Of a stretch of DNA of 9,468 nt, positions 1-6,561 are shown piece by piece. The position numbers and the translations under genes are program-made. How positions within the stretch are numbered: the first letter of the stretch is position 1; every line of letters starts with the position of its first letter. The notes beneath the pieces are model-generated. The model saw nothing but the letters and a program-made list of their open reading frames with translations, ran no database searches and was not told the origin of the DNA. Source of the stretch: an uncultured Oscillospiraceae bacterium (GTDB taxonomy: Bacteria; Bacillota; Clostridia; Oscillospirales; Oscillospiraceae); the NCBI GenBank assembly GCA_900758955.1, contig CAAETL010000099.1:1-9468 (forward strand), given 5' to 3'.

Positions 1-1
1 A

Positions 2-853
2 TCTCCCGGGTTAGAGTTTATCGTAAAAACTGAAATCGTGATTGGCAACGTCCCCCTTCTCCTATTGATGATTGGGATCTTTTTCATTCCTCAGCGGATT
101 TGGCCAAGAGATTTCCTTCGCGTTCCGTGCTTCATGTTCCTGTCTCAGCTATATATTGTCATCGCTGCCGCACGGTATCTATACGTCGTCAGCACAGGGC
201 TATGGCATAATGCATGGCCATGGTGGTATTCCGCCTCTTTCTTCTTTCTTTTTTTCCTGAGCGCCGCAGTTTGCGCCGCCTATTTCTTTGCTGTGATTCC
301 TCGCTGTCTCAATACGCAGAAAACCTCCCAGGAAATAGGAATGCCGATCAAATTGGGGATTGGTCTGGGAATTCTACTTCTTTTGATGGTATCCTCATTT
401 TTGAATTCTATGGTTACGGCCAACTTTGCACGCAATCAGGCAGTATCACGGGTGTATTGCGAGCTTGAATCTGTACAACGAGCAATTGATCCTGTGAACG
501 GAAGCAGAGCTGGTCTTTTTAACTCGTTTGATGCGTTATCAATCGCCCTATTAGAATACAGCAACTATGACAAACGCTTAACATTGGATCGCTTCGAAAT
601 TGTTCACATGTTATCCAACGGAATCGCCACCGACGCAGAATCATTTACAGAGTTGGAGCAGCGCCGGTTGGTGACGGTCCGCAACGCAATTTTTAAATTT
701 CAGTCTTCTCTTCGCGTTCACATGGCGCTCATTCCCAATACCAACGGGCCGAATTATTACTCCAAGCAACTCAGCACCGAATATTTTTCTGCTTGTTATC
801 AAATTTTTGTGTTGGACCTAACCAGAACGACGGATGGATTCCCCTCAGCATAG
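2..853 (+). CDS. Hypothetical multi-pass membrane protein, 5' end outside the window
   Basis: I do not recognise this protein. The reading frame is open to the left edge, so the gene probably begins outside the window; the first in-window start (GTG at 38) has no convincing ribosome site. Numbering from that GTG, there are four hydrophobic stretches (about 5-18, 27-51, 62-87 and 104-126), the third preceded by an aromatic WHNAWPWWY segment. A soluble C-terminal part of about 140 residues follows, with no motif I know. The gene ends in TAG only 18 bases before the convergent transporter gene's stop, with no terminator visible between them. By eye its base composition is clearly more AT-rich than all other genes here, which suggests accessory or transferred DNA. 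That it is a real gene is likely from the long open frame and regular membrane helices; its function is unknown. Confidence 0.6.
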   Translation, partial: SPGLEFIVKTEIVIGNVPLLLLMIGIFFIPQRIWPRDFLRVPCFMFLSQLYIVIAAARYLYVVSTGLWHNAWPWWYSASFFFLFFLSAAVCAAYFFAVIPRCLNTQKTSQEIGMPIKLGIGLGILLLLMVSSFLNSMVTANFARNQAVSRVYCELESVQRAIDPVNGSRAGLFNSFDALSIALLEYSNYDKRLTLDRFEIVHMLSNGIATDAESFTELEQRRLVTVRNAIFKFQSSLRVHMALIPNTNGPNYYSKQLSTEYFSACYQIFVLDLTRTTDGFPSA

Positions 854-871
854 CAAAGCCACTCTCGAAAA

Positions 872-1723
872 CTACTGTACCTCGGGCACTGGCGAAGTCC
901 CCCTTGCGCCCAAGACATTGTAGGCCATGATCGTCACCAATACCACCAATCCTCCCACCCCGGCCAGGGGCGTGATTGTCTCATGCAGCACCACCGCAAC
1001 CAAAATTGGATTGAGGACCGGCTCAATCCCCGCGATGAGAGAGGCGGTCACCGGGGTCACCTCCTGGATGCCGGTGCTGAAGCAGATATAGGCCACCCCC
1101 AACTGGAAGACCCCCAGAATGAGAACAAACGTCACAGTGATGGGCTGAAAGTTGGTCTCCCGCACCAAAAAAGGCAGTCCTACCAGCCCGCCTGCCAGAT
1201 GGCTCAGAATACTGGAGGAGACCGGATCCGCGCCAGGAATCTTGTTCATCATAAAAACCCCCGCATAGGTCAGCCCCGAACACAGCGCCAGCAGATTGCC
1301 CGCCATTTTGCCGGTGCCCAGGCCGTCCAGAAAAAAGCAGGCGATTCCGCCGAACACGAACAGACAGGCCAGCAGATCCCGGCGCTTGGGGGCCTCATGC
1401 AGAAAAAGCCAAAGAATTAATATGATAAATATTGGGGCTGTAAACTGCAACAGGATGGCGTTTGCCGCCGTGGTGAGTTTATTGGCGCAGGTGTATAGGA
1501 GATTTGTCCCAAAGATACACGCCGCTCCCAACAGAATTCCCCGGTTAAGATGAATTTTCCGCCCTGTAACTTTGATAAAGATGCCCAGCACCACACAGGA
1601 AATGAGACAGCGCGCGCCGTTGATGGCCAGCGGCGACCAGGGGATCATTTTGACGCATAATCCCCCCAACGCAAATAAGCTGGACGCCGCGAAAATCAAA
1701 AAGGTCCCCTTTTTCGTATTCAT
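872..1723 (-). CDS. EamA/DMT-superfamily transporter (10-helix permease)
   Basis: A 283-residue inner-membrane carrier of the drug/metabolite transporter superfamily, with two EamA repeats at about residues 5-133 and 143-277 and about ten hydrophobic helices. Family-typical segments are the helix-4 region NAILLQFTAPIFI and its counterpart in repeat two, TASLIAGIEPVLNPI followed by a conserved LHE. The length is normal for the family. I chose the ATG at 1723, not the longer in-frame start at 1894, because AAAGGGGA lies 7 bases upstream of it and because the extension would run across a promoter and a palindrome and is not hydrophobic. Family members export amino acids, cysteine precursors, purines or other metabolites, and substrate cannot be read from sequence. 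The next gene upstream is an O-acetylhomoserine sulfhydrylase, so a sulfur amino acid substrate is possible, but the two genes appear separately transcribed. Confidence 0.9.
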   Translation of the reverse strand: MNTKKGTFLIFAASSLFALGGLCVKMIPWSPLAINGARCLISCVVLGIFIKVTGRKIHLNRGILLGAACIFGTNLLYTCANKLTTAANAILLQFTAPIFIILILWLFLHEAPKRRDLLACLFVFGGIACFFLDGLGTGKMAGNLLALCSGLTYAGVFMMNKIPGADPVSSSILSHLAGGLVGLPFLVRETNFQPITVTFVLILGVFQLGVAYICFSTGIQEVTPVTASLIAGIEPVLNPILVAVVLHETITPLAGVGGLVVLVTIMAYNVLGARGTSPVPEVQ

Positions 1724-1730
1724 AGTTTGT

Positions 1731-1738
1731 TCCCCTTT
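1731..1738 (-). promoter_or_regulatory. Ribosome binding site of the EamA transporter
   Basis: On the minus strand this reads AAAGGGGA, 7 bases before the ATG at 1723. It decides the start in favour of the 283-residue form over the 340-residue one. Confidence 0.7.
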
Positions 1739-1793
1739 CTCCCGCCATAGTGCACCAATACTTTCCAGACAGCATTCCCTCTGTTTCGCTTTT

Positions 1794-1822
1794 ATTGTAT
1801 GCCGGCTTTTGCTTGACTTCAA
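1794..1822 (-). promoter_or_regulatory. Sigma-A-type promoter for the EamA transporter
   Basis: On the minus strand, TTGAAG (1817-1822, four of six matches to TTGACA) is followed after exactly 17 bases by TACAAT (1794-1799, five of six matches to TATAAT). The predicted start of transcription is near 1787, giving a leader of about 65 bases. This separate promoter makes it unlikely that the transporter depends on the sulfhydrylase transcript. Confidence 0.55.
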
Positions 1823-1864
1823 TAACTGCTTTGATTGAAAAATCTTCTTAATTTCCCAGTGAAA

Positions 1865-1880
1865 TACTGATAAATCAGTA
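1865..1880. promoter_or_regulatory. Perfect 7+2+7 palindrome upstream of the transporter promoter (candidate operator)
   Basis: TACTGAT-AA-ATCAGTA is a perfect inverted repeat of 7 bases with a 2-base centre. It is centred about 50 bases upstream of the transporter -35 box, a position that suits an activator or a distal repressor site. It is too short and lacks a U-tract, so it is not a terminator. The binding protein is unknown and no regulator gene adjoins it. Confidence 0.4.
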
Positions 1881-1928
1881 CGCAAGTGTACCACGCCTAC
1901 TCAATGGAACGGTCGATAACAGCAAATT

Positions 1929-1979
1929 TGCCCTGGCGGGATTCTACAAAAAGAGAATCCCGCCAGGGCAGCATTTTTT
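1929..1979 (+). terminator. Strong intrinsic terminator, oriented for plus-strand transcripts
   Basis: Bases 1929-1945 pair perfectly with 1954-1970 (17 bp, GC-rich core CCCTGGCGGG) around an 8-base loop, and six T residues follow at 1974-1979. On the minus strand the bases after the stem carry only a three-T run, so as a terminator for the sulfhydrylase (stop at 2035) it would lack a proper U-tract. It may nevertheless act as that gene's 3' end or as a 3' stabilising hairpin, since both neighbouring genes are on the minus strand. Confidence 0.75.
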
Positions 1980-1984
1980 GTGCA

Positions 1985-2007
1985 GCGAGAGAGGTGACTG
2001 CTCTCGC
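1985..2007. repeat. Short inverted repeat just downstream of the sulfhydrylase gene
   Basis: GCGAGAG (1985-1991) and CTCTCGC (2001-2007) form a 7-bp stem with a 9-base loop, 28 bases beyond the sulfhydrylase stop. There is no T run on either side. With the larger hairpin at 1929-1970 it would make two tandem stems in the 3' untranslated region of that mRNA. Confidence 0.3.
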
Positions 2008-2034
2008 GCTCTTGCACTTGGTCAGAAAATTTTC

Positions 2035-3318
2035 TTACACACCCTGAAGCGCCTGCTCAATATCCGCGATGATGTCCGCGGGGTCTTCAATGCCCACAGA
2101 GAAGCGGATCAGATCGGGCGAGACGCCGGCGGCCGCCAGCTCGGCGTCGTTCATCTGGCGATGGGTGGCGGAAGCGGGATGGAGAACGCAGGTCTTGGCG
2201 TCCGCCACGTGGGTGGCAATGGAGGAGAGTTTCAGCCCCGCCATGAAAGCCTCGGCGGCGGCCCGGCCCCCCTTCACGCCAAAGGTAATCACGCCACAGG
2301 AGCCGTTGGGCAGGTATTTCTGCGCCAGATCATAGTTCTGGTCGCCCGGCAGGCCGGGATAGGTGACCCAAGCAATTTTGGGATGGTTTTGGACAAACTC
2401 CGCCACCTTTTGGGCGTTGGCGCAGTGCTGGGGCATCCGCAAGTGGAGCGTCTCCAAGCCAACATTCAGCAGGTACGCGTTCATGGGGGCGGCGGTGCAC
2501 CCGAAATCCCGCATGAGCTGAACCGTGGCCTTGGTGATGTAGGCGCCTTCCAACCCAAAACGCTCGGTATACACCACGCCGTGATAGCTCTCATCGGGCG
2601 TGGTCAGGCCGGGATATTTGTCTCCATAGCGATTCCAGTCGAACTTACCACTGTCCACAATCGCGCCGCCCACGCAGTTGGCGTGGCCGTCCATGTACTT
2701 GGTGGTGGAGTGAGTTACAAGATCCGCACCCCACTCGAAGGGACGGCAGTTGATGGGGGTGGCGAAGGTATTATCGATAATAAGCGGCACCCCGTGACGG
2801 TGCGCCGCCTGGGCGAATTTTTCAATATCCAGCACCACCAGCGCAGGGTTTGCGATGGTTTCTCCAAACACCGCTTTGGTGTTCGGACGGAACGCGGCTT
2901 CCAACTCCTCCTGAGAGCAGTGGGGATCCACAAAGGTAAATTCAATGCCCATACGTTTCATTGTCACCGCAAAGAGATTATAGGTCCCGCCGTAGATGGT
3001 GGACGAGGAGACCACATGGTCGCCGGCGGAGCAGATGTTGAAGATGGCCATAAACGAAGCGGCCTGACCCGAAGAAGTCAGCATAGCGGCGCTGCCGCCC
3101 TCCAAAGCGCAAATCTTAGCTGCCACCCGGTCGCTGGTGGGATTCTGCAGGCGGGTATAGAAGTATCCCGACGCCTCCAAGTCAAACAGCGCGCCCATCT
3201 CCTCGCTCGTGGCATATCGGAACGTGGTGCTCTGGATAATGGGGATGTTGCGGGGCTCCCCGTTCCCAGGCACATAGCCGGCGTGGAGACAATCGGTCCC
3301 TCTCTGATACTGGTTCAT
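2035..3318 (-). CDS. metY: O-acetylhomoserine sulfhydrylase (PLP-dependent Cys/Met metabolism enzyme)
   Basis: A 427-residue cytoplasmic PLP enzyme predicted to convert O-acetyl-L-homoserine and sulfide to homocysteine and acetate, a direct step toward methionine. Seen in sequence: SSGQAA phosphate-loop region at 82-87, IDNTF with the cofactor-contacting Asp182, and the Schiff-base lysine Lys207 in THSTTKYMDGH. Also seen are the sulfhydrylase-type GLETLHLRM segment and the C-terminal HPASATHRQ motif. The length of about 427 fits this branch better than cystathionine synthases and lyases, which are nearer 380-400; related use of O-succinylhomoserine cannot be excluded. The start is ATG at 3318, giving the family-like N-terminus ending in CLHAGY. 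AAAGG lies 12 bases upstream, a rather long spacing; an in-frame ATG at 3330 lies too close to it. It is 120 bases downstream of the GerMN lipoprotein gene with no terminator seen, so some read-through is possible. Confidence 0.92.
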   Translation of the reverse strand: MNQYQRGTDCLHAGYVPGNGEPRNIPIIQSTTFRYATSEEMGALFDLEASGYFYTRLQNPTSDRVAAKICALEGGSAAMLTSSGQAASFMAIFNICSAGDHVVSSSTIYGGTYNLFAVTMKRMGIEFTFVDPHCSQEELEAAFRPNTKAVFGETIANPALVVLDIEKFAQAAHRHGVPLIIDNTFATPINCRPFEWGADLVTHSTTKYMDGHANCVGGAIVDSGKFDWNRYGDKYPGLTTPDESYHGVVYTERFGLEGAYITKATVQLMRDFGCTAAPMNAYLLNVGLETLHLRMPQHCANAQKVAEFVQNHPKIAWVTYPGLPGDQNYDLAQKYLPNGSCGVITFGVKGGRAAAEAFMAGLKLSSIATHVADAKTCVLHPASATHRQMNDAELAAAGVSPDLIRFSVGIEDPADIIADIEQALQGV

Positions 3319-3343
3319 ATAAAAATGCATCCTTTCTTTGATA

Positions 3344-3371
3344 CCGGCCGCTGGCAAAATGCCCTGGCCGG
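3344..3371 (-). promoter_or_regulatory. Hairpin in the sulfhydrylase leader
   Basis: CCGGCC (3344-3349) pairs with GGCCGG (3366-3371), and an inner GGC/GCC pair encloses an A/T loop. It lies a few bases upstream of the AAAGG ribosome site on the minus strand. There is no U-tract, so it is not a terminator. It could affect ribosome access or mRNA stability. I see no match to a T-box or SAM riboswitch in the 120-base leader. Confidence 0.3.
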
Positions 3372-3438
3372 TGATGAGAGTTTGAATATCAACAACGCTC
3401 AGTCCCTTTCCCGCAGGCAGGTAACCAGACGATGTTAC

Positions 3439-4350
3439 TTATGATAAATAGGATAGATCCTTCCTGAGGGGCTCCGGCAGGGCTACCGCTCCATAACGGG
3501 TCATGGTCTCCCCCTCACATAATAATCGCACCGCGCTGATGTTATCCAACTGGCACAGGGTATTGACCATGCCGTACAGGGTCAATAGGTCGGCCCGGGT
3601 TTCCTCTGCGGCTAGCTCGGGAAACGAGGCTGCCAAGTTCAGATAGCAAATTCCCTCCCGTACCTCGGCGGAGAGCACCTCTCCCTCGGAAAGCACTTCC
3701 CGTAAATCCTTCCCTGCGGGTCCATGGGATAAAACGGCAAGCAAGGACATGGCTAGGCTCTCATCTTCGGTGACCTCCAGCGTCCTCTCCTCCGCGCCCA
3801 AGCCCGTTTCATCCTGGCGGGGAAAATACAGCGTAACGGTTTTTTCCACCGGCTGGCTGCGGAAAATGCTTAACATCGCGTCTTCCCCCTGGATATCTGC
3901 GGTGCTCCGATATGAAATATCCTCCCCCTCCACGGTAATATCGACCTGCTCCACCTGGGGCAGTTGCTCCAAAGTAAGGGCCACACTGTAGTCGGCTAAG
4001 GTCAGTTCAACGCCCGAAAGGCTTCCATACCGCCAGGAAAAATCAATGGAAAGCAGGCCATCCCTCAGGCTCCAGCCTTGGAGGGCAGTGCCCCCTGGAA
4101 TCGGGGAGCCCAATGTCTCAGTGGAGGGTCCATCCAAAAGAAGCTGCAGCAACCCCTCAATCTCCGGGTCTTCAGACTGGGGAACCGCCGGAAGGGTCCG
4201 CGACTCAGCCACCAGGGCGCCTTGGTCGAAGTCGCTGTTCCGGGAAACGTAGTAAACCTGATAGGCTTGTGCCGTCTGAGCCGTACACCCAGCGCCCAGA
4301 CCCGCCAGCAGCGCCGCCAATAGCAGCGCGCAGATCAGCCGTTTCTTCAC
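3439..4350 (-). CDS. Lipoprotein with two tandem GerMN domains
   Basis: A 303-residue predicted lipoprotein. A short basic start and hydrophobic stretch lead to LGAGC with Cys22 as the likely lipidated residue (glycine at -3 is a little unusual). Two homologous GerMN domains follow, about 31-142 and 171-280. Each begins with a VYYV or TLYF strand, then an EGLLQLLLDGP or AMSLLAVLSHGP helix, a DG-L-x-IDFS or EG-x-CYLNLAASF strand, and a TLEQL or TLCQL helix. B. subtilis GerM also has two such domains, but there it acts in sporulation and germination; here the setting is a two-component operon. The start is GTG at 4350, overlapping the kinase stop (GTGA), with GGGGGAG 6 bases upstream, so translation is probably coupled. 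By analogy with actinobacterial LpqB it may modulate the neighbouring kinase outside the membrane; this is inference. Confidence 0.85.
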   Translation of the reverse strand: MKKRLICALLLAALLAGLGAGCTAQTAQAYQVYYVSRNSDFDQGALVAESRTLPAVPQSEDPEIEGLLQLLLDGPSTETLGSPIPGGTALQGWSLRDGLLSIDFSWRYGSLSGVELTLADYSVALTLEQLPQVEQVDITVEGEDISYRSTADIQGEDAMLSIFRSQPVEKTVTLYFPRQDETGLGAEERTLEVTEDESLAMSLLAVLSHGPAGKDLREVLSEGEVLSAEVREGICYLNLAASFPELAAEETRADLLTLYGMVNTLCQLDNISAVRLLCEGETMTRYGAVALPEPLRKDLSYLS

Positions 4351-5792
4351 GGATTCTCCCCCCCTTCCGTCCAGACGGGAAAGATCACTGTAAAACAGGC
4401 GCCGGACGATGCGCCGGCTGAAACGGTGATTTCCCCGCCGTGGCTGCGAACAATGTCGCGGACTATCGATAGGCCCAATCCGGTGCCGCCGGCATCCCGA
4501 GACCGGGCCTTGTCCACCCGGTAAAACCGTTCAAAGATGCGTGGCATGTCCTCCGTGGGAATCCCCACGCCAGTGTCCTCCACCGTGAGGTGGACCTTCT
4601 CATCCAAGCCCACCCACGCGCGGACGGTCACTCTGCCCCTCGGCAGGTTATACTTCAAGGCGTTTTCCACCAGGTTCGAGACGATCAGAGACAGATCCTT
4701 TTCCGTGGCCCAGATGATACACCCTGGCGTCAAATCCGTTTGGATGGATACGTCCAGGGCCTGGGCCTGGGGGATCAGCATTCGGCAGACTCCCTCCACC
4801 ACAGGCGCCACCTCTACCGGTTCCGGTTGGGATTTCTTCCCCGCATCCAGCCGGTTTAATGTGAGCAGATCCTCGCTGATATGAATGAGTCGGTCGGCCG
4901 CCTCCCCGATATCCCCCACAAACTCTCGAATGGTAGCTTTGTCCATAGTTTCATCCTGCAATATGGAATCGGTCAGAAGTTTTATGGAAGCCAGCGGCGT
5001 CTTTAACTCATGAGAGGCGTCGGAGACGAAGCGCCTCCGTTCCTCCTCCGTGACCTGAAGCCGGCCTGTCAGCTGGTTAAATTCATCCCCAAGCTGGGTC
5101 AGTTCGTCGTGCCCGGCAATCTTGATCCGGTGGGTGTACTCCCCTTCCCGCACCGTGCGGATGGCCCCGAGCAGGGTATCAATACGGTTGGTAAGGATAT
5201 AGGAGAGAAAGCGGCTCATAACCAGAACCAGCACGCACACCACAATGGAAATGATCCCGAGGTTGCTCTGTATCTCTTGGAGCAGCGTGCCTTGGGCCGG
5301 GTCGGATTCGTAGAGACACACCGCCCCCACCACCTGTCCCCGGTTTATAATCGGCGTAGAGGACCAACTGCGAAATACCCCTCGGGCATATTCGCAGCGG
5401 AACACATCGTTTCCCCGGAGGGCGGAGACGATGCCCTCCACCAGGGCGTACCGCCCTGTCAGGGGCTCCTCACCCGTATCAAAAAGCACCATACCCGCGC
5501 TGTCGGTGACCAGCGCCCGGGTAAAGCTCAGATCGTCCAGCAAATTTACGGTCTGTTCCACGCCGTCCGCTGTCAGCTTGTCCATAGCGGAGAGGGCGTT
5601 GGAGAGGATCAGGCTCTGTCCCTGAATTGTGTTTTCCTTGGAGCGAAACATCATATTCTGCGTCATGATGAGAGGGTAGGTATTCAGCAGAATCAGAACA
5701 GCCAGGATTACCAGGGTATAGCCCACGGCAAATTTCACCTGGATGGAGCGCACTTTGGAGCTGCGGCTGCCCATCACGCTTTCCCAGTCCAT
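4347..5792 (-). CDS. Sensor histidine kinase, HAMP-HisKA-HATPase type
   Basis: A 481-residue membrane sensor kinase. In order: TM1 about 21-43; an extracytoplasmic sensor region of about 135 residues (44-178) resembling a single Cache/PAS-like fold; TM2 about 179-201; HAMP about 202-254; HisKA with phospho-acceptor His261 in SDASHELKTPLASIK; and an HATPase with N-box NLVENALKYN (373-382), G1 DTGVG (406-410), F-box FERFYR (420-425) and G2 GGTGLGL (435-441). All catalytic boxes are intact. AAGGAGG lies 8 bases before the ATG at 5792, fixing the start. It is encoded 70 bases after its presumed partner regulator and overlaps the GerMN lipoprotein gene by 4 bases. The architecture fits the PhoR/WalK/MtrB group; there is no cytoplasmic PAS domain as in WalK. 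The signal is unknown, though wall or envelope state is the best guess from context. Confidence 0.93.
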   Translation of the reverse strand: MDWESVMGSRSSKVRSIQVKFAVGYTLVILAVLILLNTYPLIMTQNMMFRSKENTIQGQSLILSNALSAMDKLTADGVEQTVNLLDDLSFTRALVTDSAGMVLFDTGEEPLTGRYALVEGIVSALRGNDVFRCEYARGVFRSWSSTPIINRGQVVGAVCLYESDPAQGTLLQEIQSNLGIISIVVCVLVLVMSRFLSYILTNRIDTLLGAIRTVREGEYTHRIKIAGHDELTQLGDEFNQLTGRLQVTEEERRRFVSDASHELKTPLASIKLLTDSILQDETMDKATIREFVGDIGEAADRLIHISEDLLTLNRLDAGKKSQPEPVEVAPVVEGVCRMLIPQAQALDVSIQTDLTPGCIIWATEKDLSLIVSNLVENALKYNLPRGRVTVRAWVGLDEKVHLTVEDTGVGIPTEDMPRIFERFYRVDKARSRDAGGTGLGLSIVRDIVRSHGGEITVSAGASSGACFTVIFPVWTEGGENP

Positions 5793-5821
5793 TCCAATTG
5801 CCTCCTTCCCGCTGGTGCAGA

Positions 5822-5850
5822 TTTATACCGTGTTACGGTTTTACTGTTGC
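5822..5850 (-). promoter_or_regulatory. Possible internal promoter ahead of the kinase gene
   Basis: In the 70-base gap between regulator and kinase the minus strand has TATAAA (5822-5827, five of six matches) with GCAACA (5845-5850, three of six) 17 bases upstream. A 5+3+5 inverted repeat, ACCGT/ACGGT (5827-5839), lies in the spacer. It would give a leader of about 20-25 bases and allow kinase and lipoprotein to be made without the upstream genes. The -35 is weak. Confidence 0.3.
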
Positions 5851-5862
5851 GTTGGAAACGGT

Positions 5863-6561
5863 CTAAGGCCTTTTTCCCATATCCACGAAATAATACCCCA
5901 CGCCCCATTTGGTCAGGATGTACCGGGGCGCCGCGGGTTTTGGCTCCATTTTCTCCCGCAGACGGCGGACATGGACATCCACGGTCCGGTAGTCGCCGGC
6001 GTAGTCATACCCCCACACCAAGTTCAAAAGCTGCTCCCGGCTGTATACCCGGCCAGGGTTGCGCATCAGCAGTTCCAGCAGGTCAAATTCCTTAGCCGTT
6101 AACGTGACCGGCTCCTCGTTTCGCCAAGCGCTGCGGGAGGCGCTGTCAATGGAGAGTTCCCCCTGGGTAAGCCGACCCTCTCCCCCCTCCTGCCTGGGTG
6201 CGGCGGCGCGCCGCAGGAGGGCCTTCACCCTGGCTTTTACCTCTAAAATATTGAAGGGTTTGGTGATGTAGTCGTCAGCGCCGTAGTCAAATCCCAGCAG
6301 CTTATCCGTGTCCTCTCCCCGGGCGGTGAGCATGATGATGGGCACGGTGGAACTTTCTCGAATTTCCATACAGGCCTGCAGGCCGTCCAGTTTCGGCATC
6401 ATCAGGTCCAGGATAATCAGGTCATAGTCCTGGCTCTTGGCCATCTCCACCGCCTGCTGGCCGTCGTACCCCACATCCACCTGATAGCCTTCGTTTTCCA
6501 GATTAAACTTGATGCCCTTCACCATGACCTTTTCATCGTCAACGACCAAAATGCGTTTCAC
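5863..6561 (-). CDS. OmpR/PhoB-family DNA-binding response regulator
   Basis: A 232-residue cytoplasmic transcription regulator. The receiver domain (about 2-115) has the acidic pair Asp8/Asp9, the phospho-acceptor Asp52 in LILDLMMP, Thr79, and Lys101 in ADDYITKPF. The C-terminal winged helix (about 130-228) carries LTAKEFDLLELLMRNPG, the recognition-helix region YRTVDVHVRRLREKM and the wing WGVGYYF. It is full length with all switch residues present. The GTG start at 6561 overlaps the comEA-like stop (GTGA), with GGAGG 9 bases upstream, so it is probably translated by coupling. The kinase gene follows 70 bases on, its likely cognate partner. The family relatives are PhoP, WalR and MtrA; the target genes cannot be read from this sequence, although the divergent carboxypeptidase gene is an obvious candidate. 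Confidence 0.94.
   Translation of the reverse strand: MKRILVVDDEKVMVKGIKFNLENEGYQVDVGYDGQQAVEMAKSQDYDLIILDLMMPKLDGLQACMEIRESSTVPIIMLTARGEDTDKLLGFDYGADDYITKPFNILEVKARVKALLRRAAAPRQEGGEGRLTQGELSIDSASRSAWRNEEPVTLTAKEFDLLELLMRNPGRVYSREQLLNLVWGYDYAGDYRTVDVHVRRLREKMEPKPAAPRYILTKWGVGYYFVDMGKRP

Larger units (their letters stand above)
1724..2034. other. 311-base intergenic region
   Basis: There is no gene here. Reading toward the transporter on the minus strand, it contains a short hairpin (1985-2007), a long hairpin (1929-1970) with a plus-strand U-tract, a perfect 16-base palindrome (1865-1880), a sigma-A-like promoter (1794-1822) and the transporter ribosome site. I see no credible small coding frame with a ribosome site. 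Confidence 0.7.

Noticed and set aside
1813..1841. TTGACT on the plus strand as the -35 of a small RNA ending at the 1929-1979 terminator
   Set aside because: No acceptable -10 is found at 16-18 bases (best is three of six matches), so a small RNA cannot be supported from sequence alone.
1724..1894. 57-residue N-terminal extension of the EamA transporter
   Set aside because: It spans the promoter and the palindrome, is not hydrophobic, and a better ribosome site precedes the internal ATG at 1723.
1978..3444. Long plus-strand frame of 488 codons opposite the sulfhydrylase
   Set aside because: It is antisense to a clear PLP enzyme with intact motifs. The translation is rich in G, H and R with no domain and no ribosome site, a mirror frame of GC-rich coding DNA.
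5010..6095. Plus-strand frame of 361 codons opposite the kinase and regulator
   Set aside because: It is a shadow of two well-supported minus-strand genes and crosses their gap, with no recognisable domain.
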